Part shown: one piece after another, positions 47,252 through 56,575 of the stretch | Layout: each line of letters starts with the position of its first letter | Position numbering within the stretch: position 1 is the stretch's first letter | Source of the DNA: Microbacterium halophytorum | GTDB taxonomy: Bacteria > Actinomycetota > Actinomycetes > Actinomycetales > Microbacteriaceae | Assembly (NCBI RefSeq): GCF_002970975.1 | Contig: NZ_KZ672982.1 | Location: forward strand, 563,710-627,709 | Length of the DNA stretch: 64,000 bases | Direction of reading: 5' to 3' | Notes under the pieces: model-generated | Database searches by the model: none | What the model was told of the DNA's origin: nothing | The model's input: only the letters and a program-made list of their open reading frames with translations | Program-made: the position numbers and the translations under genes

Positions 47252-48691
47252 ATGAGTGCGAATATCGGAGTCGTCGGCCTTGCCGTCATGGGGTCCAACC
47301 TGGCCCGCAACCTCGCCAGCCGCGAGGGCAACACCGTTGCTGTGTACAACCGCAGCCGCGAGAAGACCGACCAGCTGGTCGCCGATCACCCGGAGGCCGG
47401 CTTCGTGCCCGCCTTCTCCTACGAGGAGTTCGCGGCCAGCCTGTCGAAGCCGCGCACCGCAATCATCATGGTGAAGGCTGGCCGCGGCACCGACGCTGTG
47501 ATCGACGAGCTCGTCAAGGTGTTCGAACCCGGCGACATCATCGTCGACGGCGGCAATGCCTACTTCCCCGACACGATCCGCCGCGAGAAGGCGGTCCGCG
47601 AGACGGGCATCAACTTCGTCGGCGCCGGCATCTCCGGCGGCGAAGAGGGCGCGCTCCTCGGCCCGTCGATCATGCCGGGCGGCTCCGACGAGTCGTGGGT
47701 GACCCTCGGCCCGATCCTGAAGTCGATCGCCGCGGTCGCCGAGGGCGAGCCCTGCGTGACCCACGTCGGCCACAACGGCGCCGGCCACTTCGTCAAGATG
47801 GTGCACAACGGCATCGAGTACGCCGACATGCAGCTCACCGCCGAGGCGTACGACCTGATCCGCCGCGGCACGGGCAAGACCCCGGCCGAGATCGCCGACA
47901 TCTTCGCCGAGTGGAACACCGGCGAGCTCGAGAGCTACCTCATCGAGATCACCGCCGAGGTCCTCCGCCAGGTCGACGCGTCCACCGGCAAGCCGCTCGT
48001 CGACGTGATCCTCGACCAGGCGGGAGCCAAGGGCACCGGCGCTTGGACGGTGCAGACCGCGCTCTCCCTGGGCGTCCCCGTCTCCGGCATCGCCGAGGCC
48101 ACCTTCGCCCGCTCGCTGTCGAGCCACCCCGAGCAGCGCGCCGTCGCGGCCGCGCTCCCCGGCCCCGACACCGAGTTCGCCGTCGACGACGCCGACGCGT
48201 TCATCGCGGACGTCGCCCAGGCCCTGTTCGCCTCGAAGATCATCGCCTACTCGCAGGGCTTCGACGAGATCCGCGCCGGCGCCGCCGAGTACGACTGGAC
48301 GATCGACCTCGGCGCCGTCTCGAAGATCTGGCGCGCCGGCTGCATCATCCGGGCCCAGTTCCTGAACCGGATCGCCGATGCCTACGCCGAGCATCCGGAG
48401 CTGCCCGTGCTCGCGGCCGCCCCGTACTTCGCGGACGCGCTCACGCGCGGCCAGGCGGCGTGGCGCCGCGTCGTCGTCGCGGCGGCACAGGCCGGCATCC
48501 CCTCGCCGGCGTTCAGCTCGTCGCTCGCGTACTACGACGGCATCCGCGCCGACCGCCTGCCGGCCGCACTCGTGCAGGGCCAGCGCGACTTCTTCGGCGC
48601 GCACACGTACAAGCGCATCGACAAGGAGGGCACCTTCCACACGCTGTGGTCGGGCGACCGCACCGAGGTCGAGGCCGAGGACACGCACTGA
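47252..48691 (+). CDS. gnd: 6-phosphogluconate dehydrogenase (decarboxylating, NADP+)
   Basis: 479 residues, the long homodimeric form. The Rossmann start GVVGLAVMGSNLARNLA, the substrate loop GISGGEEGALLGPSIMPGG and the catalytic Lys in GHNGAGHFVKMVHNGIEY. It oxidises 6-phosphogluconate to ribulose-5-phosphate in the pentose phosphate pathway, the source of the ribose-5-phosphate used by Prs further right. Terminator downstream. Confidence 0.96.
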   Translation: MSANIGVVGLAVMGSNLARNLASREGNTVAVYNRSREKTDQLVADHPEAGFVPAFSYEEFAASLSKPRTAIIMVKAGRGTDAVIDELVKVFEPGDIIVDGGNAYFPDTIRREKAVRETGINFVGAGISGGEEGALLGPSIMPGGSDESWVTLGPILKSIAAVAEGEPCVTHVGHNGAGHFVKMVHNGIEYADMQLTAEAYDLIRRGTGKTPAEIADIFAEWNTGELESYLIEITAEVLRQVDASTGKPLVDVILDQAGAKGTGAWTVQTALSLGVPVSGIAEATFARSLSSHPEQRAVAAALPGPDTEFAVDDADAFIADVAQALFASKIIAYSQGFDEIRAGAAEYDWTIDLGAVSKIWRAGCIIRAQFLNRIADAYAEHPELPVLAAAPYFADALTRGQAAWRRVVVAAAQAGIPSPAFSSSLAYYDGIRADRLPAALVQGQRDFFGAHTYKRIDKEGTFHTLWSGDRTEVEAEDTH

Positions 48692-48705
48692 TCGACGCCT
48701 TCGAC

Positions 48706-48734
48706 GGGCCGCTCCGGATCATCCGGAGCGGCCC
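48706..48734. terminator. terminator after gnd
   Basis: A 13-bp stem, 48706-48718 with 48722-48734, loop TCA. Confidence 0.8.
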
Positions 48735-48799
48735 GTTCCGCGTTCCGAGGCCGGGCGGGCCCCGGACGCTCCCGGCCGACGCCGCATTCACAGCCGCCG

Positions 48800-48842
48800 C
48801 ATAGCGCGCGGCATAGAAACCACATAGGTTCGGGCGCACAAT
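48800..48842 (+). promoter_or_regulatory. response-regulator promoter with phased CATAG repeats
   Basis: CATAG occurs at 48800, 48812 and 48823, spaced 12 and 11 bases, one helical turn, as OmpR/PhoB-type sites are. CACAAT (48837-48842) lies six bases before the ATG at 48849 as a likely -10. Autoregulation is inferred. Confidence 0.45.
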
Positions 48843-48848
48843 GGGGGA

Positions 48849-49583
48849 ATGACCGATCCGCACGCTCCCCTCGTCCGCCCTGACGGCTCCCCCGTCCGCG
48901 TGCTCGTCGTCGACGACGAGCAGATGCTGACCGACCTGCTCTCCATGGCGCTGAAGATGGAGGGCTGGGAGGTGCGCACCGAGGCCGCCGGCTTCGACGC
49001 CCTGCGCGCCGCCCAGGAGTTCGCGCCCGACGCGATCGTGCTCGACATCATGATGCCCGACCTCGACGGCATGGCCGTGATGCAGAGGCTGCGCCAGTCG
49101 GGCGACGACGTGCCGATCCTCTTCCTCACGGCGAAGGACGCCGTTGCCGACCGCGTCGCCGGCCTGACCGCTGGCGGCGACGACTACGTCACGAAGCCGT
49201 TCAGCCTCGAGGAGGTCGTCGCTCGCCTGCGCGCCCTGATGCGCCGCACCGGGGTGCAGTCGGCAGAGGATGACCCCGTCCTCCGCGTCGGCGACCTCAG
49301 CCTGAACGAGGACAGCCACGAGGTGATCCGCGACGGCCGCGAGATCGAACTCACCGCCACTGAGTTCGAGCTGCTCCGCTTCCTGATGCGCAACCCCCGC
49401 CGCGTGCTCAGCAAGGCCCAGATCCTCGATCGCGTCTGGAACTACGACTTCGGCGGCCGCTCCAGCGTCGTCGAGCTGTACATCTCCTACCTGCGCAAGA
49501 AGATCGACGCCGGAGCAGAGCCCCTGATCCACACGGTGCGCGGCGCCGGATACATGATCAAGGCTCCCCAGAAGGAATCGTGA
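48849..49583 (+). CDS. OmpR/PhoB-family response regulator
   Basis: 244 residues. A receiver domain with acidic Asp22/Asp23, phospho-acceptor Asp66 (IVLDIMMPD), Thr94 and Lys116 (YVTKPFS). A winged-helix Trans_reg_C domain with LTATEFELLRFLM and SSVVELYISYLRKKID. It pairs with the histidine kinase whose GTG overlaps its stop. Target genes not seen. Confidence 0.95.
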   Translation: MTDPHAPLVRPDGSPVRVLVVDDEQMLTDLLSMALKMEGWEVRTEAAGFDALRAAQEFAPDAIVLDIMMPDLDGMAVMQRLRQSGDDVPILFLTAKDAVADRVAGLTAGGDDYVTKPFSLEEVVARLRALMRRTGVQSAEDDPVLRVGDLSLNEDSHEVIRDGREIELTATEFELLRFLMRNPRRVLSKAQILDRVWNYDFGGRSSVVELYISYLRKKIDAGAEPLIHTVRGAGYMIKAPQKES

Positions 49584-51148
49584 GCGCGCCCGCCCCCGAT
49601 GCCGCGCGACCAGCGCCCGCGAGCGGCCCCCTCCCCACCGATGGGGAACCGGCGCCCGACGAGGCGGGTCCCGCGACCGGCACGGCGCCCGCCGTCGCCA
49701 TGACGGGTCGTACGAGCCTGCAGGCGCGGCTCATGGCGACGGTGTTCGCGATCGTCGCCGCGATCCTGCTCGTCGTCTCGCTCGTGACGAGCGCGCTGCT
49801 GACGACGGTGCTGAACCAGACGCTCGACGATCGGCTCGAGGAAACAGTCAAATCGCTCGGCCCCGAGTTCGGCCTGCACGCAGCGACGGGCGACGCGGTC
49901 GGGCAGCTGCAGGAGTCTCGGGCCGCCCCTGGCACCGTGCTGCTGTTCGGCACGGACCCGGGCACGGCGACGGGCGCCTACGTCGATCACGAGTACGAGG
50001 TCGAGCCGCTGAGCCGCCGGCAGATCACGCAGATCCTCACGGGAGTCACCGACAGCGGCCCGCACACGGTGAACGTCACCGACCTCGGGACGTTCCGCGT
50101 GCAAGCGCTCATCGAGCGCTCATCCGGCAGCGCCATCGGCGTGATGGGGCTCGAGAACGTGACGGAGAGTCAGACCCTCGCTCGCATGCTGTGGTCGATC
50201 GCGCTCGTGACGGTCGGGGGCATGATCGGGCTGGGCGTCGCGACGACGATCGTCATCCGGCGAGGACTCCGGCCCCTGCGCGACATCACCGAGACGGCCG
50301 CGCGCGTGTCGAGGCAGAAGCTCGACCAGGGCGCCGTCTCCATCACCGAGCGCGTGCCGCCCGAGCAGGCCGACCCCTCGACGGAGGTCGGCCAGGTGGG
50401 GGCCTCGCTGAACACCCTCCTCGACCACGTCGAGCACTCGCTCGCGGCGCGCGAGCGCAACGAGGCGACCATGCGGCGCTTCGTCGCCGACGCCAGCCAC
50501 GAGCTGCGCACGCCGCTCGCATCCATCCGGGGGTATTCCGAGCTCTCGCTGCGCGACAGGACTCTGTCCGATACGACCGAGCAGTCGCTCGAGCGCATCC
50601 AGGCGCAGTCGATCCGGATGACGGGCCTCGTCGAGGACCTGCTGCTGCTGGCGCGTCTCGACGAGGGCCGCGAGGTGCAGATCGATGCGGTCGACCTCAC
50701 CCAGGTGGCCGTCGACGCGCTCGGCGACCAACAGGTGGCCGCCCCCGAACACGTGTGGAGCGTCGAGGCCGACGAGGAGCCGCTGATCGTCGCGGGCGAC
50801 TCCGGCCGCCTCAGCCAGGTGTTCGTGAACCTGCTCGCCAACGCCCGCACGCACACCCCGGCGGGGACGGAGGTCACGCTCCGGGTGCGGCGCGAGGGTT
50901 CGGGCAGCGCGACGCGGGCCGTCGTGCAGGTGCACGACAACGGGCCCGGCATCTCACCCGAACTGCAGGCCGAGATGTTCTCGCGGTTCGCCCGCGGCGA
51001 CGTCTCCCGCGCGCGGAAGACGGGCGGCACGGGCCTGGGGCTCGCGATCGCGAAGGCGATCGTCGAAGCGCACCACGGAACGATCGAGGTGCGGAGCGAG
51101 CCGGGCGACACGACCTTCGAGATCCGGCTTCCGGCGAAGCCGCTCTGA
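49580..51148 (+). CDS. sensor histidine kinase
   Basis: 522 residues. A Pro/Ala-rich N-terminus (~45), first transmembrane helix (MATVFAIVAAILLVVSLVT, ~53-71), an extracytoplasmic sensor, a second helix (~205-225) and HAMP. The H-box FVADASHELRTPLASIRGYS has phospho-His307. HATPase motifs: NLLANARTHT (N box), HDNGPGI (G1) and GGTGLGLAIAKAI (G2). GTG overlaps the response-regulator stop. The signal is unknown. Confidence 0.94.
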   Translation: MSAPAPDAARPAPASGPLPTDGEPAPDEAGPATGTAPAVAMTGRTSLQARLMATVFAIVAAILLVVSLVTSALLTTVLNQTLDDRLEETVKSLGPEFGLHAATGDAVGQLQESRAAPGTVLLFGTDPGTATGAYVDHEYEVEPLSRRQITQILTGVTDSGPHTVNVTDLGTFRVQALIERSSGSAIGVMGLENVTESQTLARMLWSIALVTVGGMIGLGVATTIVIRRGLRPLRDITETAARVSRQKLDQGAVSITERVPPEQADPSTEVGQVGASLNTLLDHVEHSLAARERNEATMRRFVADASHELRTPLASIRGYSELSLRDRTLSDTTEQSLERIQAQSIRMTGLVEDLLLLARLDEGREVQIDAVDLTQVAVDALGDQQVAAPEHVWSVEADEEPLIVAGDSGRLSQVFVNLLANARTHTPAGTEVTLRVRREGSGSATRAVVQVHDNGPGISPELQAEMFSRFARGDVSRARKTGGTGLGLAIAKAIVEAHHGTIEVRSEPGDTTFEIRLPAKPL

Positions 51149-51268
51149 GCGGACACGCCCTCGTCGCCGCGGCCGCCGACCGTCGCCGGCGCCGTTCACC
51201 CGGCACGCGCCGCAGCCCCGCCGCGGCGCAGCCGTCCTGCGCGGCAGGCGGACACGCCCTCGTCGCCG
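51149..51268. repeat. 21-bp exact direct repeat flanking a GC-rich region
   Basis: GCGGACACGCCCTCGTCGCCG occurs at 51149-51169 and 51248-51268, between the histidine kinase stop and the prs stop. GC-rich complementary stretches lie between the copies. Terminators for the convergent genes may be here; none is clean. Confidence 0.7.
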
Positions 51269-51283
51269 GGGGCCGGTGCGCGC

Positions 51284-52318
51284 CTACGCGGCGCCGTCGA
51301 ACATGCTCGTGACCGATCCCTCGTCGAAGATCTCGCGGATCGCGCGGGCGAGCAACGGCGCGCTCGAGAGCACCGTGAGGGTCGGGAAGCGGCGCTCCTC
51401 GGGCACCGGCACCGTGTCCGTGACGACGACGCGATCGATCGCCTCGTCCTGCAGCCGCTCGACGGCGGGGTCGCTGAAGATCGCGTGCGTCGCACCAACG
51501 ATGACCTTCTTCGCGCCGTTCGCCTTCAGGGCGCGGGCCGCCTTCGTGATCGTGCCGGCGGTGTCGATCATGTCGTCGACGAGGAGGCACGTGCGCCCCT
51601 CGACCTGACCGACGATCTCGCGCACCTCGACCTGGTTGGCGACCTTCGGGTCGCGGCGCTTGTGGATGATCGCGAGCGGCGCGCCCAGCTCCTCCGACCA
51701 CTGGTCGGCGACGCGCACGCGGCCCATGTCGGGTGAGACCACCGTCAGGGTCTCGGCCTCGTCATCGGTGAACGAGTCGCGGAAGTGATTCAGCAGCACC
51801 GGCTTGGCGAACAGGTGGTCGACAGGGCCGTTGAAGAAGCCCTGGATCTGCGAAGCGTGCAGGTCGACGCTCATGATGCGGTCGGCGCCCGCCTGCGCGA
51901 TGAGGTCGGTGACGAGGCGGGCCGAGATCGGTTCGCGGCCGCGGCCCTTCTTGTCCTGGCGTGAGTACGGGTAGTACGGCACGACGACCGTGACGCGCTT
52001 GGCCGACGCGCGCTTCAGCGCATCGAGCATGATGAGCAGCTCCATGAGCTCCTCGTTGACGTTCTGGGAGAACGACTGGATGAGGAACACGTCGCTGCCG
52101 CGCATCGACACCTCGAAGCGGGTGTAGATCTCGCCCGACGCGAAGGTGCGGTGCTCGGTCGGGGCGACCTCGATGCCGAGGTGCTCCGCTACCGCCGCGG
52201 CGAGCGCGGGGTGGGAACGCCCCGCGACCACCACCAGCCGCTTCTTCGTCTTCGACACGACACCGGGCGCGATGCCCCTGTCGCGGTCGAGCTCAATGCG
52301 CTTCTGCTTCTGACCCAC
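51284..52318 (-). CDS. prs: ribose-phosphate pyrophosphokinase
   Basis: 344 residues. DLHASQIQGFF, the PRPP loop LLVDDMIDTAGTITKAA, and FSQNVNEELMELLIML. It makes PRPP from ribose-5-phosphate and ATP. GTG 52318 gives the N-terminal extension GQKQKRIELDRDRGIAPG before KKRLVVVAG; GTG 52258 would give a more standard ~324 residues. It overlaps the end of glmU by 26 bp. Confidence 0.94.
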   Translation of the reverse strand: MGQKQKRIELDRDRGIAPGVVSKTKKRLVVVAGRSHPALAAAVAEHLGIEVAPTEHRTFASGEIYTRFEVSMRGSDVFLIQSFSQNVNEELMELLIMLDALKRASAKRVTVVVPYYPYSRQDKKGRGREPISARLVTDLIAQAGADRIMSVDLHASQIQGFFNGPVDHLFAKPVLLNHFRDSFTDDEAETLTVVSPDMGRVRVADQWSEELGAPLAIIHKRRDPKVANQVEVREIVGQVEGRTCLLVDDMIDTAGTITKAARALKANGAKKVIVGATHAIFSDPAVERLQDEAIDRVVVTDTVPVPEERRFPTLTVLSSAPLLARAIREIFDEGSVTSMFDGAA

Positions 52319-53750
52319 CGGCCGCCTCTTCCGTTCGACGGGCCCGAGCGGCCGCTTCGGCCGCACGGGTACCCGCCCTGTTCTTCTCTACCCAGCCCTC
52401 GACGTTGCGCTGCGGCGCGACCGTCAGGGCGAGGGCACCGGGCGGCACGTCCTTGCGGACGACGGCCCCTGCCCCGGTCTTCGCGCCGTCCCCGATCCTG
52501 ACGGGGGCGACGAAGTCGTTGTGCGTGCCCGTGTGCACCTCGTCACCGATCTCGGTGCGGTGCTTGTTCACGTCGTCGTAGTTCGCGGTGATCGCGCCGC
52601 CGCCGATGTTGGCGCGCTCGCCGATCGTCGCATCGCCGATGTACGACAGGTGCGGCACCTTGCTGCCGTCGCCGATCTGGGAGTTCTTCGACTCGACGAA
52701 GGTTCCGATCTTGCCGCCGTCGCCGAGCGTCGTTCCCGCCCGCACGTACGCGAACGGGCCGACGGTGCTCTCCGCGCCGAAATCTGCGAGCGTCGCGTCG
52801 GAGCGCTTGATGACGGCACCGCGGCCGACCTCGCAGTCGACGAGGGTCGTGTCCGGACCGATCACGGCGTCCTCGGCGACCGAGGTCGCGCCCCGGATGT
52901 GCGTGTTCGGCAGCAGCGTGACATCCGGCGCCAGCGTCACGGTGTCGTCGATCCACGTGGTCGCCGGGTCCTGCACCGTCACGCCCTCGCGCTGCCAGCG
53001 GCGCACGATCCGCTCGTTCAGGATGCGGCCGGCTTCGGCCAGCTGCACCCTGTCGTTCACGCCGAGCGCGACGCGCGCATCCGGTGCGGCGCTCGCGGCG
53101 ACGATGCGGCCGGCATCCCGGATCATCCGGATGACGTCGGTGACGTAGAGCTCGCCCTGGGCGTTCTCCGCCGAGAGGTTCGGGAGGTGCTCGCGCAGGG
53201 CCGCCGCTCGGAACACGTAGACGCCCGCGTTGATCTCGCTCACGGCGCGCTCGTCGTCCGACGCGTCCTTGTGCTCGACGATGCGGTGCACCGTGCCGTC
53301 GGCGTCGCGGATGATGCGGCCGTAGCCCGTCGCATCGTCGAGCACCGCGGAGAGAATGGTGGCCTCGGCTTCTGCGTCGCGATGCGCCGCGACGAGCGCG
53401 GCGAGCGCGTCGGCCTCGAGCAGCGGCACATCCCCCGAGAGCACGAGCACGTCGCCCGCGAAGCCGTCCGGCAGGGCGTCGACGGCGAGCTGCACCGCGC
53501 GGCCGGTACCGGGCACCGCGTCCTGGTCGACGACGACGAGGCCGGGGTGGTCGCCGATCGCCTCGACTACGCGGTCGCGGTCGTGGCGCACCACGATCTC
53601 GATGACGGCCGCCTCGAGCACATCGGCCGTGTGCAGGACGTGGCCGACGAGGGGTCGCCCTCCGATGGGATGAAGCACTTTGGGGAGCTTCGACTTCATT
53701 CGGGTGCCCTGGCCTGCCGCCAGGATCACAATCGCCAGATCGTCGTGCAT
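52293..53750 (-). CDS. glmU: bifunctional UDP-N-acetylglucosamine pyrophosphorylase / glucosamine-1-phosphate N-acetyltransferase
   Basis: 485 residues. The uridylyltransferase domain has ILAAGQGTRMKSKLPKVLHP; the C-terminal left-handed beta-helix hexapeptide repeats include IGDGSKVPHLSYIGDA and IGGGAITANYDD. It makes UDP-GlcNAc for the cell wall. A polar Ala/Glu/Arg tail (EAAARARRTEEAAG) follows. ATG 53750 lies five bases after the tRNA-Gln 3' end, so the two may be co-transcribed. Confidence 0.95.
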   Translation of the reverse strand: MHDDLAIVILAAGQGTRMKSKLPKVLHPIGGRPLVGHVLHTADVLEAAVIEIVVRHDRDRVVEAIGDHPGLVVVDQDAVPGTGRAVQLAVDALPDGFAGDVLVLSGDVPLLEADALAALVAAHRDAEAEATILSAVLDDATGYGRIIRDADGTVHRIVEHKDASDDERAVSEINAGVYVFRAAALREHLPNLSAENAQGELYVTDVIRMIRDAGRIVAASAAPDARVALGVNDRVQLAEAGRILNERIVRRWQREGVTVQDPATTWIDDTVTLAPDVTLLPNTHIRGATSVAEDAVIGPDTTLVDCEVGRGAVIKRSDATLADFGAESTVGPFAYVRAGTTLGDGGKIGTFVESKNSQIGDGSKVPHLSYIGDATIGERANIGGGAITANYDDVNKHRTEIGDEVHTGTHNDFVAPVRIGDGAKTGAGAVVRKDVPPGALALTVAPQRNVEGWVEKNRAGTRAAEAAARARRTEEAAGGSEAEAH

Positions 53751-53754
53751 CACG

Positions 53755-53826
53755 CTCCGCCACCAGGATTCGAACCTAGACCTCACAGCTCCAAAGGCTG
53801 TCGTGCTGCCATTACACCATGGCGGA
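53755..53826 (-). tRNA. tRNA-Gln (anticodon UUG)
   Basis: 72 nt. Acceptor TCCGCCA pairs with TGGCGGA. Anticodon loop CTTTGGA gives UUG. T-arm contains GGTTCGAATCC; discriminator G. No CCA encoded. Confidence 0.93.
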
Positions 53827-53875
53827 ATGCGTTCCGGATGGACCGCCCGTCCAGTCTGCCATGTCCCCCAGGGGC

Positions 53876-53881
53876 GATAAT
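53876..53881 (+). promoter_or_regulatory. -10 box of the MarR gene
   Basis: GATAAT, spacer GGACGG, ATG 53888; leaderless arrangement. Confidence 0.5.
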
Positions 53882-53887
53882 GGACGG

Positions 53888-54385
53888 ATGGCTGAAGAAG
53901 ACGAGGTCGACCGCATCGTCGGCGCGTGGCGCACCGAGCGCCCCGACCTCGATTTCTCACCGATGGAGGTGCTCTCGCGCGTCGACCGGCTCTCCCATCA
54001 TCTCGAGCACGCCCGGCGCGCCGCGTTCGGCCGCAGTGACATCGAGCCGTGGGAGTGGGACGTGCTCTCGGCCCTGCGCCGTGCGGGCGAACCGTACCAG
54101 CTCAGCCCCAAGCAGCTGCTGCAGCAGACGCTCGTGTCCTCCGGCACCATGACGAACCGCATCGACAAGCTCGTCGACCGCGGGCTCGTGCGCCGCGAAG
54201 CCTCCCCCGGCGACGGGCGCAGCGTGCTCGTCACCCTGACCAGAACCGGCCGCACCCGCGTGGACGCGGCCATCACCCGACTCATCGATGCCGAGGCCGA
54301 CTTGCTGAACTCCCTGTCCCCCACCGAGCGCACCCGCCTGGCCGCGCTCCTCCGCCACCTCAGCGTCAGCGTCGAGGGCGCCTGA
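53888..54385 (+). CDS. MarR-family transcriptional regulator
   Basis: 165 residues. Winged helix with WEWDVLSALRRAG, LSPKQLLQQTLVSSGTMTNRID and VRREASPGDGRSVLVTLT. Ligand-responsive repressors of this family often control neighbouring efflux or resistance genes. The stop overlaps the ABC-F start by one base (TGATG), so translation is coupled. Confidence 0.92.
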   Translation: MAEEDEVDRIVGAWRTERPDLDFSPMEVLSRVDRLSHHLEHARRAAFGRSDIEPWEWDVLSALRRAGEPYQLSPKQLLQQTLVSSGTMTNRIDKLVDRGLVRREASPGDGRSVLVTLTRTGRTRVDAAITRLIDAEADLLNSLSPTERTRLAALLRHLSVSVEGA

Positions 54386-56220
54386 TGGCGCATCTGCTCG
54401 GAGCGGAGGGCCTGCACCAGGAGTTCCCCGCCAAGGTCGTGCTCGAGAACGTCACTGTCGGGCTCGCCGACGGCGACCGCGTCGGCATCGTCGGTCGCAA
54501 CGGCGACGGGAAGTCGACGCTGATGCGGATCATGACGGGGCTGTCGGAACCGGATGCGGGGCGCGTGACACGGCGCCGCGATCTGCGCGTCGGCATGCTC
54601 ACGCAGACCGACGAGCTCACCGGCAGCGACTCCGTGCAGCACGCCGTCGTCGGCGACGACGCGGAGCACACGTGGCGCGGCGACGCACGCATCCGGGGCA
54701 TCCTGCACGGCCTCGTGCGCGACCTCGACCTCGCGGCTCCCGTGTCCACGCTCTCCGGAGGCCAGCGCCGCCGCGTGGCTCTCGCGAAGCTGCTCGTCTC
54801 CGAGTGGGACGTGATCGCGCTCGACGAGCCGACCAACCACCTCGACGTCGAGGGCATCACCTGGCTCGCCGAGCACCTGCGCACCCGCTGGGCCCAGAAC
54901 CAGGGCGCACTGCTGCTCGTCACCCACGACAGGTGGTTCCTCGACGCCGTCTGCACCCGGATGTGGGAGGTGCACGACGGAATCGTCGACCCGTTCGAGG
55001 GCGGGTACGCAGCCTACGTGCTCCAGCGCGTCGAGCGCCAGCGCCAGGCCGCCGTCGTGGAGGAGAAGCGGCAGAACCTGATGCGCAAGGAGCTCGCGTG
55101 GCTGCGCCGCGGGGCCCCGGCCCGCACGTCGAAGCCGAAGTTCCGGATCGAGGCGGCCAACACGCTGATCGCCGACGAGCCGCCGGTGCGCGACACCGTC
55201 GAGCTCGCGCAGATGGCGACGGCGCGCCTCGGTAAGGACGTCGTCGACCTGCTCGGCGCAGGCGTCGCCTACGACGGCCGCGACGTGCTGCGCGACGTGG
55301 AGTGGCGCATCGCCCCCGGCGAGCGCACCGGCATCCTCGGCCAGAACGGTGCGGGCAAGTCGACGCTGCTCGGCCTCGTGTCCGGCACCGTCGAGCCGAC
55401 GAGCGGGCGCGTCAAACGCGGCAAGACGGTGCGCGTGGCGTACCTCGACCAGCGCCTCGCCGAGCTCGACGCCGTGTCGCATCTGCGGGTGCGCGAGGTG
55501 CTCGCCGAGCAGAAGGCGAGCTACGTCGCCGGCGGCAAGGAGATGACGCCGTCGCAGCTGCTGGAGCGGCTCGGCTTCCGCTCGAGCGAGCTCTCGACGC
55601 CGGTCAAGGACCTCTCGGGCGGCCAGAAGCGCCGCCTGCAGCTGTTGCTCGTGCTGCTCGACGAGCCGAACGTGCTGATCCTCGACGAGCCGAGCAACGA
55701 CCTCGACACCGACATGCTCGCGGCGATGGAGGACCTGCTCGACTCGTGGCCGGGCACGCTGCTCGTCGTCTCGCACGACCGCTACCTGCTCGAGCGGGTC
55801 ACCGACCAGCAGTACGCGATCCTCGACGCCCGGCTGCGCCACCTCCCGGGCGGCGTCGACCAGTACCTGACGCTGCGTGCCGAGCAGGATGCCCGGCGAG
55901 ACGCGGCCGGCGCGGGAGCGTCCGGCCCCGCGTCGTCGACGGCCTCCGGATCGTCGGCGCCCGGAGCCGGCGCCGCGACTTCCGGTGCCGCCGCGATGTC
56001 AGGGGCCGAGCGCCGCGCGCTCGAGAAGGAGCTGTCGTCGCTCGAGCGCAAGATCGAGAACCTGCAGAAGAAGGTGGCCGCAACGCACGACGACATGGCG
56101 GCGCACGACCACGGCGACTTCGACGGGCTCACGAAGCTCAACGACCGCTTGCGCGACCTGCAGGCGGAGATCGACGACCTCGAGGGGCGCTGGCTCGAGC
56201 TCGGCGAGCAGCTCGACTGA
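54385..56220 (+). CDS. ABC-F family ATPase (Uup-like)
   Basis: 611 residues, two ATPase domains and no membrane span. Walker A GRNGDGKSTL and GQNGAGKSTL; signature LSGGQRRR and LSGGQKRR; Walker B ALDEPTNHLD and LDEPSNDLD; then an interdomain linker. A Ser/Ala/Gly-rich hinge (~500-540) leads to a C-terminal coiled coil (LEKELSSLERKIENLQKK), as in Uup. ABC-F proteins act on ribosomes; antibiotic protection is possible but not shown. Coupled to the MarR gene upstream. Confidence 0.92.
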   Translation: MAHLLGAEGLHQEFPAKVVLENVTVGLADGDRVGIVGRNGDGKSTLMRIMTGLSEPDAGRVTRRRDLRVGMLTQTDELTGSDSVQHAVVGDDAEHTWRGDARIRGILHGLVRDLDLAAPVSTLSGGQRRRVALAKLLVSEWDVIALDEPTNHLDVEGITWLAEHLRTRWAQNQGALLLVTHDRWFLDAVCTRMWEVHDGIVDPFEGGYAAYVLQRVERQRQAAVVEEKRQNLMRKELAWLRRGAPARTSKPKFRIEAANTLIADEPPVRDTVELAQMATARLGKDVVDLLGAGVAYDGRDVLRDVEWRIAPGERTGILGQNGAGKSTLLGLVSGTVEPTSGRVKRGKTVRVAYLDQRLAELDAVSHLRVREVLAEQKASYVAGGKEMTPSQLLERLGFRSSELSTPVKDLSGGQKRRLQLLLVLLDEPNVLILDEPSNDLDTDMLAAMEDLLDSWPGTLLVVSHDRYLLERVTDQQYAILDARLRHLPGGVDQYLTLRAEQDARRDAAGAGASGPASSTASGSSAPGAGAATSGAAAMSGAERRALEKELSSLERKIENLQKKVAATHDDMAAHDHGDFDGLTKLNDRLRDLQAEIDDLEGRWLELGEQLD

Positions 56221-56230
56221 TCGGCGCGCC

Positions 56231-56575
56231 CTATTCCCAGGGGTGCTCGACGAGCGGGAGCACGAGGATGCGCCCCTGCGGCGCCGAAGGGTGCTGGGCC
56301 ATGTAGGCGGCGACGTCCTCGACCGACTCCCCGTCGACGAGGTCGAAGCCGGCGAACCACTCCTTGAACTCCGGGAACGGGCCGTCCGTGACGATGGTGC
56401 GCCCTTCGCGCACCATCACCGACTTCGCCTGCTCAGGGCCGCCGACCATCGAGCCCTGCCCGAGCCTGTCGCGCCCGGCTTGTGCCCAGGCATCGAGCAT
56501 CCGCCTGTCTTCGTCCTCGGGGATCGGGGTTCCGGTCGACTCGGTCATGTGGATGACGAGGAACTTCTCGGTCAT
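56231..56575 (-). CDS. YCII-related (YciI/DGPF-domain) protein
   Basis: 114 residues with the DGPF motif in IVTDGPFPEFKEW and the LVHMTES-type start (FLVIHMTES). Such proteins commonly accompany ECF sigma factors of the DUF6596 type, as here: its ATG overlaps the end of the sigma gene by 4 bp. Activity unknown. Confidence 0.88.
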   Translation of the reverse strand: MTEKFLVIHMTESTGTPIPEDEDRRMLDAWAQAGRDRLGQGSMVGGPEQAKSVMVREGRTIVTDGPFPEFKEWFAGFDLVDGESVEDVAAYMAQHPSAPQGRILVLPLVEHPWE

